Origin: an uncultured Anaerobutyricum sp. | Lineage (GTDB): Bacteria > Bacillota > Clostridia > Lachnospirales > Lachnospiraceae | Length of the DNA stretch: 64,000 bases | Assembly (NCBI RefSeq): GCF_934307085.1 | Contig: NZ_CAKRCF010000012.1 | Span: forward strand, 1 to 64,000 | Direction: 5' to 3' | In this document: one piece after another, positions 45,725 through 54,606 of the stretch | How positions within the stretch are numbered: the stretch's first letter is position 1 | Layout of the letters: each line of letters starts with the position of its first letter | The notes under the pieces: model-generated | What the model was told of the DNA's origin: nothing | Databases searched by the model: none | The model's input: only the letters and a program-made list of their open reading frames with translations | Made by a program: the position numbers and the translations under genes

Positions 45725-46156
45725 ATGAAAATAGAAAGTAACAGCGCAGAAGAAACATTTGCACTGGGAAAGCAATGCGGAGAAAAGGCAGCAGCAGGTC
45801 AGGTTTACTGCCTTTACGGTGATTTGGGAGTCGGGAAAACCGTATTTACAAAAGGATTTGCGGCAGGGCTTGGAATTAAAGAGCCAGTCAGCAGTCCAAC
45901 CTTTACTATTTTACAGGTATATGATGAAGGTAGACTTCCATTTTATCACTTTGATGTATATCGCATTAGTGACCCGGAAGAAATGTATGAAATTGGTTTT
46001 GAAGAATATATCGAGGGAGAGGGTGTCTGCTTTATTGAGTGGGCGAATCTGATAGAAGAATTACTCCCTGAACAGTATACAGAAATCCATATTGATAAAG
46101 ACTTATCGAAAGGATTTGATTATCGTCTGATTACCGTTGAGGAGGTGCAAAGATAG
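45725..46156 (+). CDS. tsaE: tRNA t6A synthesis protein TsaE
   Basis: A 143-residue P-loop ATPase that helps the TsaB-TsaD complex make N6-threonylcarbamoyl-adenosine at position 37 of tRNAs reading ANN codons. Walker A is YGDLGVGKTVFTKGFAAGLG; the conserved SPTFTILQVYDEG and FYHFDVYRI segments and the switch EYIEGEGVCFIEWANLI follow. Its stop codon directly abuts the tsaB start. AGAGGT lies upstream. It is the first gene of the local t6A group. Confidence 0.94.
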   Translation: MKIESNSAEETFALGKQCGEKAAAGQVYCLYGDLGVGKTVFTKGFAAGLGIKEPVSSPTFTILQVYDEGRLPFYHFDVYRISDPEEMYEIGFEEYIEGEGVCFIEWANLIEELLPEQYTEIHIDKDLSKGFDYRLITVEEVQR

Positions 46157-46885
46157 ATGAAACTTCTTGCATTAGACAGCTCTGGATTAGTAGCATCTGT
46201 CGCTATTTTAGATGGAGAAACACTTGTTGCAGAGTATACATTAAATTATAAAAAAACACATTCTCAGACACTTTTACCGATGCTTGATGAGATTGTAAAA
46301 ATGACACAGACAGAACTTTCTGAGATGGATGCCATTGCTGTAGCGGCAGGTCCAGGTTCTTTTACCGGACTCCGTATTGGTTCTGCAACAGCAAAGGGAC
46401 TTGGACTGGCACTGAATAAACCAATCATCTCCGTTCCAACTTTAGAAGGAATCGCCTGCAACTTTTATGGCACAGAAGCCATTATCTGTCCGATGATGGA
46501 TGCCAGAAGACAGCAGGTATATACTGGAATCTATCATTTTGCAGGTGGCACAGAATTTGAAGAATTTGTTGCACAGGAGGCAGGTCCGGTTGAAGATATT
46601 ATCGCAAAATGTAATGAACTTGGACAAAAACTTGGTAAACCGATTATTTTCTTAGGGGATGGCGTTCCAGTATATAAGGACATTATTGAGGATCTTTGCA
46701 ACGTGGAATATTCTTACGCACCAGCACATTTAAGCCGCCAGAGAGCAGGAGCCGTTGCCATTCGTGCCATGAAGTTATACGAAGAAGGAAAGGCAGAGCC
46801 AGCGAGCGACCATGCACCGATTTATTTAAGAAAGTCACAGGCAGAAAGAGAGCTTGAGGCAAAGGGAAAGAAGTTAGAAGAATGA
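46157..46885 (+). CDS. tsaB: tRNA t6A synthesis protein TsaB
   Basis: A 242-residue ASKHA-fold protein that supports TsaD in t6A synthesis. The N-terminus LALDSSGLVASVAI, the TLLPMLDEIV helix and AVAAGPGSFTGLRIGSATAKGL are typical of TsaB. It starts right after the tsaE stop and overlaps the rimI start by four bases (ATGA), so tsaE, tsaB and rimI are translated as one unit. Confidence 0.94.
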   Translation: MKLLALDSSGLVASVAILDGETLVAEYTLNYKKTHSQTLLPMLDEIVKMTQTELSEMDAIAVAAGPGSFTGLRIGSATAKGLGLALNKPIISVPTLEGIACNFYGTEAIICPMMDARRQQVYTGIYHFAGGTEFEEFVAQEAGPVEDIIAKCNELGQKLGKPIIFLGDGVPVYKDIIEDLCNVEYSYAPAHLSRQRAGAVAIRAMKLYEEGKAEPASDHAPIYLRKSQAERELEAKGKKLEE

Positions 46886-47316
46886 AGATTTGCCGAATGA
46901 CCGAAGTAGACTGCGAAAGGACGGGACTTTTGATGAAAGAATGTTTTTCTGTTCCGTGGTCAGTAGAAGGTTTAAAAGAGATGTTTCATACCGAAGGTTA
47001 TTGTTCTTTTCTTGCAAAAGAGGAAGAAGAAGTAATCGGCTATGTCGGAATGAAAATGGTACTCGATGAAGCAGATATTACAAATGTGGCGGTACTGCCT
47101 TCTCAACGAAAAAAAGGGATTGCCGGAAAGCTGTTAGAGCAGTTATTAGAAGAGGCAAAAAAGCAGAAACTGCACAGTATTTATCTCGAAGTCCGTGATT
47201 CAAATGTAGCAGCACTTACCTTGTATGAACATGCTGGATTTAAAGAAGTCGGACAGAGAAAAAATTATTACGATAATCCACGCGAAGATGCAAGACTTAT
47301 GCTCTGGGAAGCATAA
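46882..47316 (+). CDS. rimI: N-terminal acetyltransferase RimI-type
   Basis: A 144-residue GNAT-fold acetyltransferase of the RimI type. The acetyl-CoA site is in VAVLPSQRKKGIAGKLLEQL and the C-terminal SIYLEVRDSNVAALTLYEHAGF is the family hallmark. In E. coli RimI acetylates ribosomal protein S18; in this group of genes it is often linked to tsaB and tsaD. It overlaps tsaB by four bases. Which protein is acetylated in this organism is unknown. Confidence 0.9.
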   Translation: MKICRMTEVDCERTGLLMKECFSVPWSVEGLKEMFHTEGYCSFLAKEEEEVIGYVGMKMVLDEADITNVAVLPSQRKKGIAGKLLEQLLEEAKKQKLHSIYLEVRDSNVAALTLYEHAGFKEVGQRKNYYDNPREDARLMLWEA

Positions 47317-47514
47317 GGATGCCAGAAGTTACCAGTACTTTTTGTCGTATTTTTTTGTATAATGGTATCGAAAGAATCAAAAAAAGTAATATTACTTTGC
47401 CTGAATTCATTTTACATCTAAATTCATTATGTGATTTACTGTGAGATATGATATTGGAATCATAAGAAAATGAAGAAAAGTTTTTTGGAACATTTTTTGA
47501 AAATGGAGGATACG

Positions 47515-47742
47515 ATGGAGAAAAAAGTACGTGAGATTTACTGCAATTTCTGTGGAAAAAAGATAGAGACAACAGACAATAGAAAGAGAGAAGATTACCT
47601 TTCCATAAAAAAGGAATGGGGTTATTTTTCAAAAAAAGATAGGGAGATACACAGCATTTTTTTGTGTGAATCCTGTTATGATACATGGACGAAGCAGTTT
47701 AAGATTTCGGTAAGAGTAGAGGAACAGACAGAACTGCTATAG
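47515..47742 (+). CDS. Small zinc-ribbon-like protein of unknown function
   Basis: A 75-residue protein with two CxxC pairs, YCNFCGKKI near the start and LCESCYDTW near the end, separated by about 35 residues, which should bind one zinc ion. I do not recognise the family. ATG at 47515 is preferred because GGAGG lies five bases upstream; an in-frame ATG at 47470 has no such site. It sits between rimI and the ribonuclease Z gene, 16 bases before the latter, so it could be part of the same tRNA-related transcript. Confidence 0.65.
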   Translation: MEKKVREIYCNFCGKKIETTDNRKREDYLSIKKEWGYFSKKDREIHSIFLCESCYDTWTKQFKISVRVEEQTELL

Positions 47743-47758
47743 AAAAGTGAGGGATGTT

Positions 47759-48670
47759 ATGCTGGAATTGTGTTTGCTTGGCTGCGGAGGAATGATGCCG
47801 CTGCCATACCGCAAACTGACATCATTGATGGCAAGATACAATGGAAACAGTATTTTAATAGATTGTGGCGAGGGAACGCAGGTGGCAATCAAGGAAAAAG
47901 GCTGGAGCTTTAAGCCGATTGAAGTCATCTGTTTTACGCATTATCACGCTGACCATATCAGTGGATTGCCAGGACTTCTTTTGACACTTGGAAATGCACA
48001 GAGAACGGAGCCTCTTTTGATGGTAGGACCAAGAGGGTTAGAGCGTGTAGTAAACTCATTGAGGGTGATTGCACCAGAATTGCCGTTTCCAATTGTTTTT
48101 CATGAATTAAAAGAAAAAGAAGAAGTGATTGATATATGCGGATGTCGTATTACGGCATTTCGAGTCAATCATAATGTAACCTGTTACGGTTATACAATTG
48201 AGATTGACCGGGCAGGAAAGTTTGATGTAAATAAAGCAAAAGCAAATAACGTAGAGATGCAGTATTGGAATCGTCTTCAAAAGGGAGAGACTATCGAACT
48301 TCCGGATAGGACACTTACGAGTGATTTAGTCCTTGGAGTGCCAAGAAAAGGTATCAAATGTACGTACACGACCGATACCAGACCAACGGATTCTATTGTA
48401 GAACATGCAAAGTACGCTGATTTATTTATCTGTGAGGGAATGTACGGTGAGCCGGAAAAGAAGGCAAAAGCAGTGGAATATAAACACATGACTTTTTATG
48501 AGGCAGCAGAAATTGCAAAGAAAGCCTCTGTAAAGGAAATGTGGCTTACCCATTACAGTCCGTCATTGGTAAGACCAGAGCCATATATGGAAGAAGTAAA
48601 AAAGATATTTGCCCATACCAGTGCTGGAAAAGACGGAAAAAGTACGACTCTGTTATTTGAGGAGGAATAG
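47759..48670 (+). CDS. rnz: Ribonuclease Z
   Basis: A 303-residue metallo-beta-lactamase-fold endonuclease that trims the 3' ends of tRNA precursors. The zinc motif H61-x-H63-x-D65-H66 is in [17 protein letters not shown], and [23 protein letters not shown] and LTHYSPS supply further ligands. The ATG at 47759 has GAGGG upstream; a GTG at 47747 would place this ribosome-binding site inside the gene. It is followed by tsaD after five bases, placing tRNA end-processing in the t6A cluster. Confidence 0.93.
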   Translation: MLELCLLGCGGMMPLPYRKLTSLMARYNGNSILIDCGEGTQVAIKEKGWSFKPIEVICFTHYHADHISGLPGLLLTLGNAQRTEPLLMVGPRGLERVVNSLRVIAPELPFPIVFHELKEKEEVIDICGCRITAFRVNHNVTCYGYTIEIDRAGKFDVNKAKANNVEMQYWNRLQKGETIELPDRTLTSDLVLGVPRKGIKCTYTTDTRPTDSIVEHAKYADLFICEGMYGEPEKKAKAVEYKHMTFYEAAEIAKKASVKEMWLTHYSPSLVRPEPYMEEVKKIFAHTSAGKDGKSTTLLFEEE

Positions 48671-48675
48671 GGAAC

Positions 48676-49707
48676 ATGGAAGAAAATAAGAAAGATGTGC
48701 TGATTCTGGCAATCGAAACTTCCTGTGATGAGACAGCAGCGGCTGTTGTAAAGAACGGCAGGGAAGTTTTATCGAATACAATTTACACACAGATTAAATT
48801 GCATACGATGTTTGGCGGTGTTGTACCGGAAATTGCATCAAGAAAACATATAGAAAAGATTAATATTGTGATCGAAACTGCATTAAAAGAAGCGGGAGTA
48901 ACTTTAGAAGATGTTGATGCAATCGCAGTTACTTACGGACCGGGATTAGTCGGAGCCTTACTTGTTGGTGTGGCAGAGGCAAAGGCACTTGCTTATGCAG
49001 CGAAAAAGCCATTAGTTGGTGTGCATCATATCGAAGGGCATATCAGTGCAAACTATATCGAACATAAAGAATTAGAGCCGCCATTTTTATGTATGGTTGC
49101 TTCTGGCGGACATTCTCATCTTGTCCTTGTAAAGGATTATGGGGAATATGAGATTATCGGAAGAACAAGAGATGATGCAGCAGGAGAAGCCTTTGACAAG
49201 GTGGCAAGAGCAATCGGACTTGGTTATCCGGGAGGACCAAAGATTGATAAGCTTGCCAAAGAGGGCAATAAAAAGGCCATTGCTTTCCCAAGAGCCAAGA
49301 TTACCGATGCACCAGATGATTTCAGTTTCAGCGGCTTAAAATCAGCAGTACTAAACTACTTAAATCAGTGTCAGATGAAGGGTGAGGAAGTAAATCGTGC
49401 CGATGTGGCAGCTTCTTTCCAGCAGTCTGTTACCGATGTGCTTACTGAGCATACGGTAGGAGCAGCCAAACGTCTTGGCATTAATAAAGTAGCTATCGCA
49501 GGAGGAGTAGCATCAAACTCTTCCCTTCGTGCACAGATGGAAGAAGCCTGCCGTAAAAATGGAATGGAATTCTATCATCCATCACCAATCTTTTGTACAG
49601 ATAATGCGGCGATGATTGGTGTTGCAGGATATTATGAATATATCAAAGGCATTCGTGACGGCTGGGACTTAAATGCAAAGCCGAATTTAAAAATTGGAGA
49701 ACGGTAG
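48676..49707 (+). CDS. tsaD: tRNA t6A threonylcarbamoyltransferase TsaD
   Basis: A 343-residue catalytic subunit that transfers the threonylcarbamoyl group to A37 of tRNA. The ASKHA fold begins [16 protein letters not shown]; the metal-binding histidines are in [13 protein letters not shown], and the Kae1/Qri7 hallmark [11 protein letters not shown] and [11 protein letters not shown] are present. It works with TsaB and TsaE encoded upstream. The start follows GAGGAATAGGG, five bases from rnz. Confidence 0.96.
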   Translation: MEENKKDVLILAIETSCDETAAAVVKNGREVLSNTIYTQIKLHTMFGGVVPEIASRKHIEKINIVIETALKEAGVTLEDVDAIAVTYGPGLVGALLVGVAEAKALAYAAKKPLVGVHHIEGHISANYIEHKELEPPFLCMVASGGHSHLVLVKDYGEYEIIGRTRDDAAGEAFDKVARAIGLGYPGGPKIDKLAKEGNKKAIAFPRAKITDAPDDFSFSGLKSAVLNYLNQCQMKGEEVNRADVAASFQQSVTDVLTEHTVGAAKRLGINKVAIAGGVASNSSLRAQMEEACRKNGMEFYHPSPIFCTDNAAMIGVAGYYEYIKGIRDGWDLNAKPNLKIGER

Positions 49708-49823
49708 AATTTTATTACTATTTAATTAGTGTACGGATACATTAATAAATAATAGAAAAAATACAGCAAATATATTTACAGCAACAATCTTGTAATATAA
49801 GATTTGAAAAAGGAGGGAGTACA

Positions 49824-50525
49824 TTGAAAGAAAAAGTGACAGCGATTGTTCTTGCGGCAGGAAAAGGAAGCCGTATGCATTCAGAAATACAAAAGCAGTA
49901 TATGACTCTCTTAGACCGCCCGGTCATCACCTATGCATTAGAAGCATTTGAGAAAAGCTCTGTCAATGAGATTATTCTTGTAGTTGCTCCAGGAGAAATC
50001 GAATACGCACAGGAAAACATTTTAGATAAGTATAATTATAAGAAAGTCAGCGGCATCATTACCGGGGGAGCAGAACGCTATGATTCTGTATACAAGGCCT
50101 TATGTGCCATACCAGAAGAAGGATACGTTTTAATTCATGATGGCGCCAGAGCATTTATCACACCAGAATTGATTGAGTTTTGCATTGAGCGGGTGAAAAA
50201 GGACAAGTCCTGTGTTATGGGAATGCCGGTAAAAGATACAATAAAGATCGTTGATGAAGATTGTTATGCAGTTTCTACTCCACCGAGAAGTACAATGTGG
50301 CAGATTCAGACACCACAGTGTTTTGTGACAGCAGAAATCAGAGAAGCTTACAAGAAAATGATGGAAGTGGGGGATGATTCTGTAACAGATGACGGAATGG
50401 TGATGGAAACTTATGGAATCCGTGGTGTCCGCATGATAAAAGGAAGTTACGAGAACATGAAAATTACAACTCCGGAAGATATGCTGCTTGGAGAGGCAAT
50501 CTTAAAGAGCAGAAGTAAAAAGTAG
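49824..50525 (+). CDS. ispD: 2-C-methyl-D-erythritol 4-phosphate cytidylyltransferase
   Basis: A 233-residue enzyme of the non-mevalonate isoprenoid pathway that joins CTP to methylerythritol phosphate. The nucleotide-binding start TAIVLAAGKGSRM is followed by KQYMTLLDRPVITYALEAFE, VLIHDGARAFI and the C-terminal DDGMVMETYGIRG. The TTG start has AGGAGGGAG upstream. It lies between tsaD (116 bases before) and clpX, and could be in one transcript with the latter (20 bases). Confidence 0.95.
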   Translation: MKEKVTAIVLAAGKGSRMHSEIQKQYMTLLDRPVITYALEAFEKSSVNEIILVVAPGEIEYAQENILDKYNYKKVSGIITGGAERYDSVYKALCAIPEEGYVLIHDGARAFITPELIEFCIERVKKDKSCVMGMPVKDTIKIVDEDCYAVSTPPRSTMWQIQTPQCFVTAEIREAYKKMMEVGDDSVTDDGMVMETYGIRGVRMIKGSYENMKITTPEDMLLGEAILKSRSKK

Positions 50526-50545
50526 TAACGACAGGAGATACAAAA

Positions 50546-52189
50546 ATGAAAAAGGGAAATACAATACATCAGGAACAGAAAGAAATGGTATTCACAGAAG
50601 CTTCTGTACAAAGTGTTTCTGACGAGCGTAAGGAGCAGGATATTGTTTTAGAGAGTGATGATGCGGAAGAAATTGATGCAGAAGACTATGAAGTAGAAGA
50701 TGGTGAGGATGATGACGATACCAGTTATGAAGTAGAAGATGATGATACAGATGACGATGCAAAAAAGAAATTTGAATCCTGCTGTGTCTGCCATCGTACA
50801 GAAGAACAGGGTGCCAAGCTTATCCATATGCCGACAGGTTTAAGTATCTGCTCTGACTGTATGCAGAAATCTTTTGATTCTTTTAATTCTGGATTTGGAG
50901 GTGGAAATGGAATCCAGTTCCTTGATCTTTCCAATATGGACTTTAATAATTTAAAAGATATGAATCTTGGAGATTTGTTGTCAGGAACTATGTCTAACCA
51001 GAAGCCAAAAACAAAAAAAGCCAAAAAGAAAAAGAAGAAGAAAAAGGAAGAACCAAAGCTTACGTTAAAGAATATTCCTGCACCACACCAGATTAAAGCC
51101 CAGCTTGATGAGTATGTTATCGGACAGGATTATGCGAAGAAAGTAATGTCTGTTGCCGTATATAATCATTATAAACGTGTCATTACCAATACGATGGATG
51201 AAATCGAAATCGATAAATCCAACATGCTTATGATTGGACCAACAGGTTCCGGTAAAACACATCTTGTAAAAACATTAGCGAGACTATTAAATGTACCGCT
51301 GGCAATCTGTGATGCAACTTCTCTTACAGAGGCCGGTTACATCGGTGACGATGTAGAAAGTGTGCTTTCCAAATTGCTTGCTAATGCTGATAATGATGTA
51401 GAAAAAGCAGAGACTGGAATTATTTTTATTGACGAGATTGATAAGATTGCAAAGAAGAAAAATACAACAAGTCGTGACGTAAGTGGAGAATCTGTACAGC
51501 AGGCTCTCTTAAAGCTGTTAGAAGGCAGCGAGGTGGAGGTGCCAGTAGGTGCAAGCTCTAAAAATGCGATGGTACCAACTGCAGTAATGAATACAAGAAA
51601 TATTCTCTTTATCTGTGGTGGTGCATTCCCTGGATTAGAGGACATTATCAAAGAAAGAATGACACAGCATTCCTCTATCGGATTCCATGCGGAGCTTAAG
51701 GACAAATACGACCACGAAAAGAATCTGTTACAGTATGTTACTGTAGAAGATATCCGAAAATTTGGAATGATTCCAGAGTTTATTGGAAGATTGCCGATAA
51801 TATTTACATTAAATGCCTTGACAAAGGAAATGTTGGTTGATATTCTGAAAGAGCCTAAGAATGCAATATTAAAACAGTATCAGAAACTTCTGGCATTAGA
51901 TGAAGTGGAGTTACAGTTTGAAGATGGAGCCTTAACAGCAATTGCGGAGAGGGCTTTAGAGAAAGATACTGGAGCAAGAGCACTTCGTGCAATCATCGAG
52001 AAATTCATGCTGGATATTATGTATGAGATTCCAAAGGATGATAATATCGGACGGGTTACGATTACAGAAGATTATATTCGTAATAATGGTGCACCACTTA
52101 TCGAGATGCGTCCTTATCTTCAACTTGAGCAAAAGAAGCAGGAAATTGCAGCTGCCGAAGAACAAGAAGGTGCTGATTCAGATAATTAG
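50546..52189 (+). CDS. clpX: ATP-dependent Clp protease ATPase subunit ClpX, with long charged N-terminus
   Basis: The unfoldase that feeds substrates to ClpP. At 547 residues it is over 100 longer than usual (about 420). An acidic region (about residues 38-72) precedes the zinc-binding domain (C79-x2-C82 and C102-x2-C105), which is joined to the AAA+ domain by a run of lysines (about residues 154-168). Walker A is GPTGSGKTHL (231-240), Walker B GIIFIDEIDKIAKK, and the substrate-gripping pore and C-terminal small domain are intact. The ATG has AGGAGA upstream. The acidic and basic blocks may bind each other or guide substrates. Confidence 0.93.
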   Translation: MKKGNTIHQEQKEMVFTEASVQSVSDERKEQDIVLESDDAEEIDAEDYEVEDGEDDDDTSYEVEDDDTDDDAKKKFESCCVCHRTEEQGAKLIHMPTGLSICSDCMQKSFDSFNSGFGGGNGIQFLDLSNMDFNNLKDMNLGDLLSGTMSNQKPKTKKAKKKKKKKKEEPKLTLKNIPAPHQIKAQLDEYVIGQDYAKKVMSVAVYNHYKRVITNTMDEIEIDKSNMLMIGPTGSGKTHLVKTLARLLNVPLAICDATSLTEAGYIGDDVESVLSKLLANADNDVEKAETGIIFIDEIDKIAKKKNTTSRDVSGESVQQALLKLLEGSEVEVPVGASSKNAMVPTAVMNTRNILFICGGAFPGLEDIIKERMTQHSSIGFHAELKDKYDHEKNLLQYVTVEDIRKFGMIPEFIGRLPIIFTLNALTKEMLVDILKEPKNAILKQYQKLLALDEVELQFEDGALTAIAERALEKDTGARALRAIIEKFMLDIMYEIPKDDNIGRVTITEDYIRNNGAPLIEMRPYLQLEQKKQEIAAAEEQEGADSDN

Positions 52190-52200
52190 GATATCTTGTA

Positions 52201-52275
52201 TAGAAAATGGTAATCTAGATTAACAGGGTGTTTTACATAGAAAAATGGTGATTTAGATAACCAGAGTACTTTATA
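52201..52275. repeat. Two-copy imperfect tandem repeat after clpX
   Basis: Two units of 37-38 bases (TAGAAAATGGTAATCTAGAT... and TAGAAAAATGGTGATTTAGA...) lie between clpX and fbp. They agree at about three quarters of positions. No function is evident. Confidence 0.6.
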
Positions 52276-52350
52276 TTAGGAGATAACAAAAGCATAGAGC
52301 GAGAAAACTTAAGAATTAGAGAACGATTATTCCATAAAAGGGGGTTGATT

Positions 52351-54312
52351 ATGGAAAAGTTGAACCTGAAGTTTTTACAGAGTCTGGCAACACAATATCC
52401 AAGTGTGGCAAAAGCCTGTACGGAGATTATCAATTTGCAGGCAATTTTAAATTTGCCAAAGGAGACCGAGCATTTTGTTTCAGATGTACATGGAGAGTAT
52501 GAGCAGTTCTTACATATATTAAAAACTGGTTCCGGGGCAATTCGTAATAAGATAGAAGATGTTTTTGGTAATACACTTTGCGCAAGAGATAAAAAAAGTC
52601 TGGCAGCTCTAATTTATTATCCGGAACAAAAAGTAGAACGGATGCGATTAGAGCTATCGGAGGAAGATTTTCAGGATTGGTATAAAGTATCTTTGCACCG
52701 TCTGATTGCGGTATGTAAGGAGAGCTCGGTCAAGTATACCCGCTCAAAATTAAGAAAGAGTCTGCCGGCTGATTTTTCCTATATTCTTGAAGAACTTTTG
52801 AGTGAGAATAACCGTGTTGTAGAAAAAGAAGAATATTATAATGAGATTTTTGACACGATTATCCGCTTGAACAGAGCAAAGGAGTTTATTGTTGCTATTG
52901 CTGGAGTTATTCAGAAGTTGGTTGTTACAAGACTTCATGTTATTGGGGATATTTTTGACAGAGGTCCAGGTCCACATATTATTATGGATCATCTGATGGA
53001 ACATAGTAATGTAGATTTCCAGTGGGGAAATCATGATGTTGTATGGATGGGAGCGGCTTCAGGACAAAAAGCATGTATTGCCAATGTTATTCGACTTTCT
53101 GCAAGATATAATAATCTTGCGGTATTAGAAGATGGCTATGGAATTAACCTTGTTCCACTTGCAAGCTTTGCGATTGAAACATATGCCAATGATCCTTGTC
53201 AATGCTTCAGAGTCCATGCGCAGGAGGAAGCGGATTTAAGAGAAGTTTCTCTTAATATGAAGATGCATAAAGCAATTGCTGTCATTCAGTTTAAATTAGA
53301 GGGACAGGTTATAAGGAGAAGACCGGAATTTAACATGGACAGAAGACTTCTTCTTGACAAAATTGATTATGAGGAAGGGACAATTATGATAGATGGCAAG
53401 AAATATGAACTTCTTGATAAATCTTTCCCAACGATTGACCCCAATAATCCATATGAACTTTCCGAAGCAGAAGAAGCACTAATGAATCGTCTTTGCATGA
53501 ACTTTTTAAACTGCGATAAGTTACAGGAACATATTCGATTCTTATTTAATAAGGGTGGTTTGTATCTCTGCTATAATTCAAATCTGCTCTATCATGGATG
53601 TGTGCCACTTGATGAGAAGGGAAACTTTCGAAAAGTTAAGATTGGTAATAAACAGTATTCTGGAAAAGAACTTTATGATGTACTTGAATATTACGCAAGA
53701 AAAGGATATTACGAGCAGGATAACAGAGAGGAACATGAATACGGTAAGGATATCATGTGGTATATCTGGTCTAATGAGAATTCGCCCGTCTATGGCAAGG
53801 AAAAAATGGCAACTTTTGAACGTTACTTCATAGCAGATAAAGAAGTACAGATTGAGAGAAAAGATCATTATTACCGCCTCATCGAAAAAGAAGAAGTTGT
53901 CAATAATATCCTCAAAGAATTTGGCGTAGATAATGAAAAAGGACATATCATTAACGGTCATATGCCTGTTCACGTAAAAGAAGGCGAATCCCCTGTCAAA
54001 TGTAACGGTAAAGTCATGATTATTGATGGTGGATTTTCAAAAGCATATCGAGGAACGACAGGAATCGCAGGTTATACCCTTATCTATAATTCAAGAGGTT
54101 TGCGTCTTGTCTCTCATGAGACGTTTACTTCAACAGAAGACGTAATCGAAAAAGAGATTGATGTGCATTCTGATACGGTTATCCGTGAGGTCTCCGCTCA
54201 GCGTGAGAGAGTATTAGATACCGAAACTGGCCGTCAGTTAAAGGAACAGATCAACGATCTTGAAAAGCTGTTACATGCTTATCGGACAGGACAGATTCTT
54301 GAAAAAGAATAA
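52351..54312 (+). CDS. fbp: Fructose-1,6-bisphosphatase class III
   Basis: A 653-residue metallophosphatase that returns fructose-1,6-bisphosphate to fructose-6-phosphate in gluconeogenesis; this class is typical of Firmicutes. Metal-binding motifs of the calcineurin-like fold are FVSDVHGEYEQFLHIL, VIGDIFDRGPGPH, WGNHDVVWMG and NGHMPVHVKEGESPVK. The class III enzyme is much larger than classes I and II because of an insert. The ATG at 52351 is preferred over a TTG six bases earlier; both use the same GGGGG. A terminator follows. Confidence 0.94.
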   Translation: MEKLNLKFLQSLATQYPSVAKACTEIINLQAILNLPKETEHFVSDVHGEYEQFLHILKTGSGAIRNKIEDVFGNTLCARDKKSLAALIYYPEQKVERMRLELSEEDFQDWYKVSLHRLIAVCKESSVKYTRSKLRKSLPADFSYILEELLSENNRVVEKEEYYNEIFDTIIRLNRAKEFIVAIAGVIQKLVVTRLHVIGDIFDRGPGPHIIMDHLMEHSNVDFQWGNHDVVWMGAASGQKACIANVIRLSARYNNLAVLEDGYGINLVPLASFAIETYANDPCQCFRVHAQEEADLREVSLNMKMHKAIAVIQFKLEGQVIRRRPEFNMDRRLLLDKIDYEEGTIMIDGKKYELLDKSFPTIDPNNPYELSEAEEALMNRLCMNFLNCDKLQEHIRFLFNKGGLYLCYNSNLLYHGCVPLDEKGNFRKVKIGNKQYSGKELYDVLEYYARKGYYEQDNREEHEYGKDIMWYIWSNENSPVYGKEKMATFERYFIADKEVQIERKDHYYRLIEKEEVVNNILKEFGVDNEKGHIINGHMPVHVKEGESPVKCNGKVMIIDGGFSKAYRGTTGIAGYTLIYNSRGLRLVSHETFTSTEDVIEKEIDVHSDTVIREVSAQRERVLDTETGRQLKEQINDLEKLLHAYRTGQILEKE

Positions 54313-54407
54313 GAAACAGAAAACGCATCCAGAAAAGAGATGCACCCTAAAAAGAAAAACTATCCACAGAGGACTATGGCACTGTCAAAATAATTGAATG
54401 GAAAAAA

Positions 54408-54489
54408 GCCTCTTACAAGTATTGATTTTGATTTTATCGTAGAAAAACAAAGTCATAAGATCAATACCTGTGAGGGGCGATTTTTATTT
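54408..54489 (+). terminator. Terminator of fbp
   Basis: GCCTCTTACAAGTATTGAT and its imperfect partner ATCAATACCTGTGAGGGG form a long stem followed by a T-rich tract. Confidence 0.7.
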
Positions 54490-54606
54490 GCATATTTCTT
54501 TTGTAATCTGACATATATTTACTAAGACAATCTGAAATAATGGGTATGTCCTTCTATAAGTGGGCAGAGTGTTGTTTAGTAAATAGAAAAAATGGGAGGG
54601 ATTACT

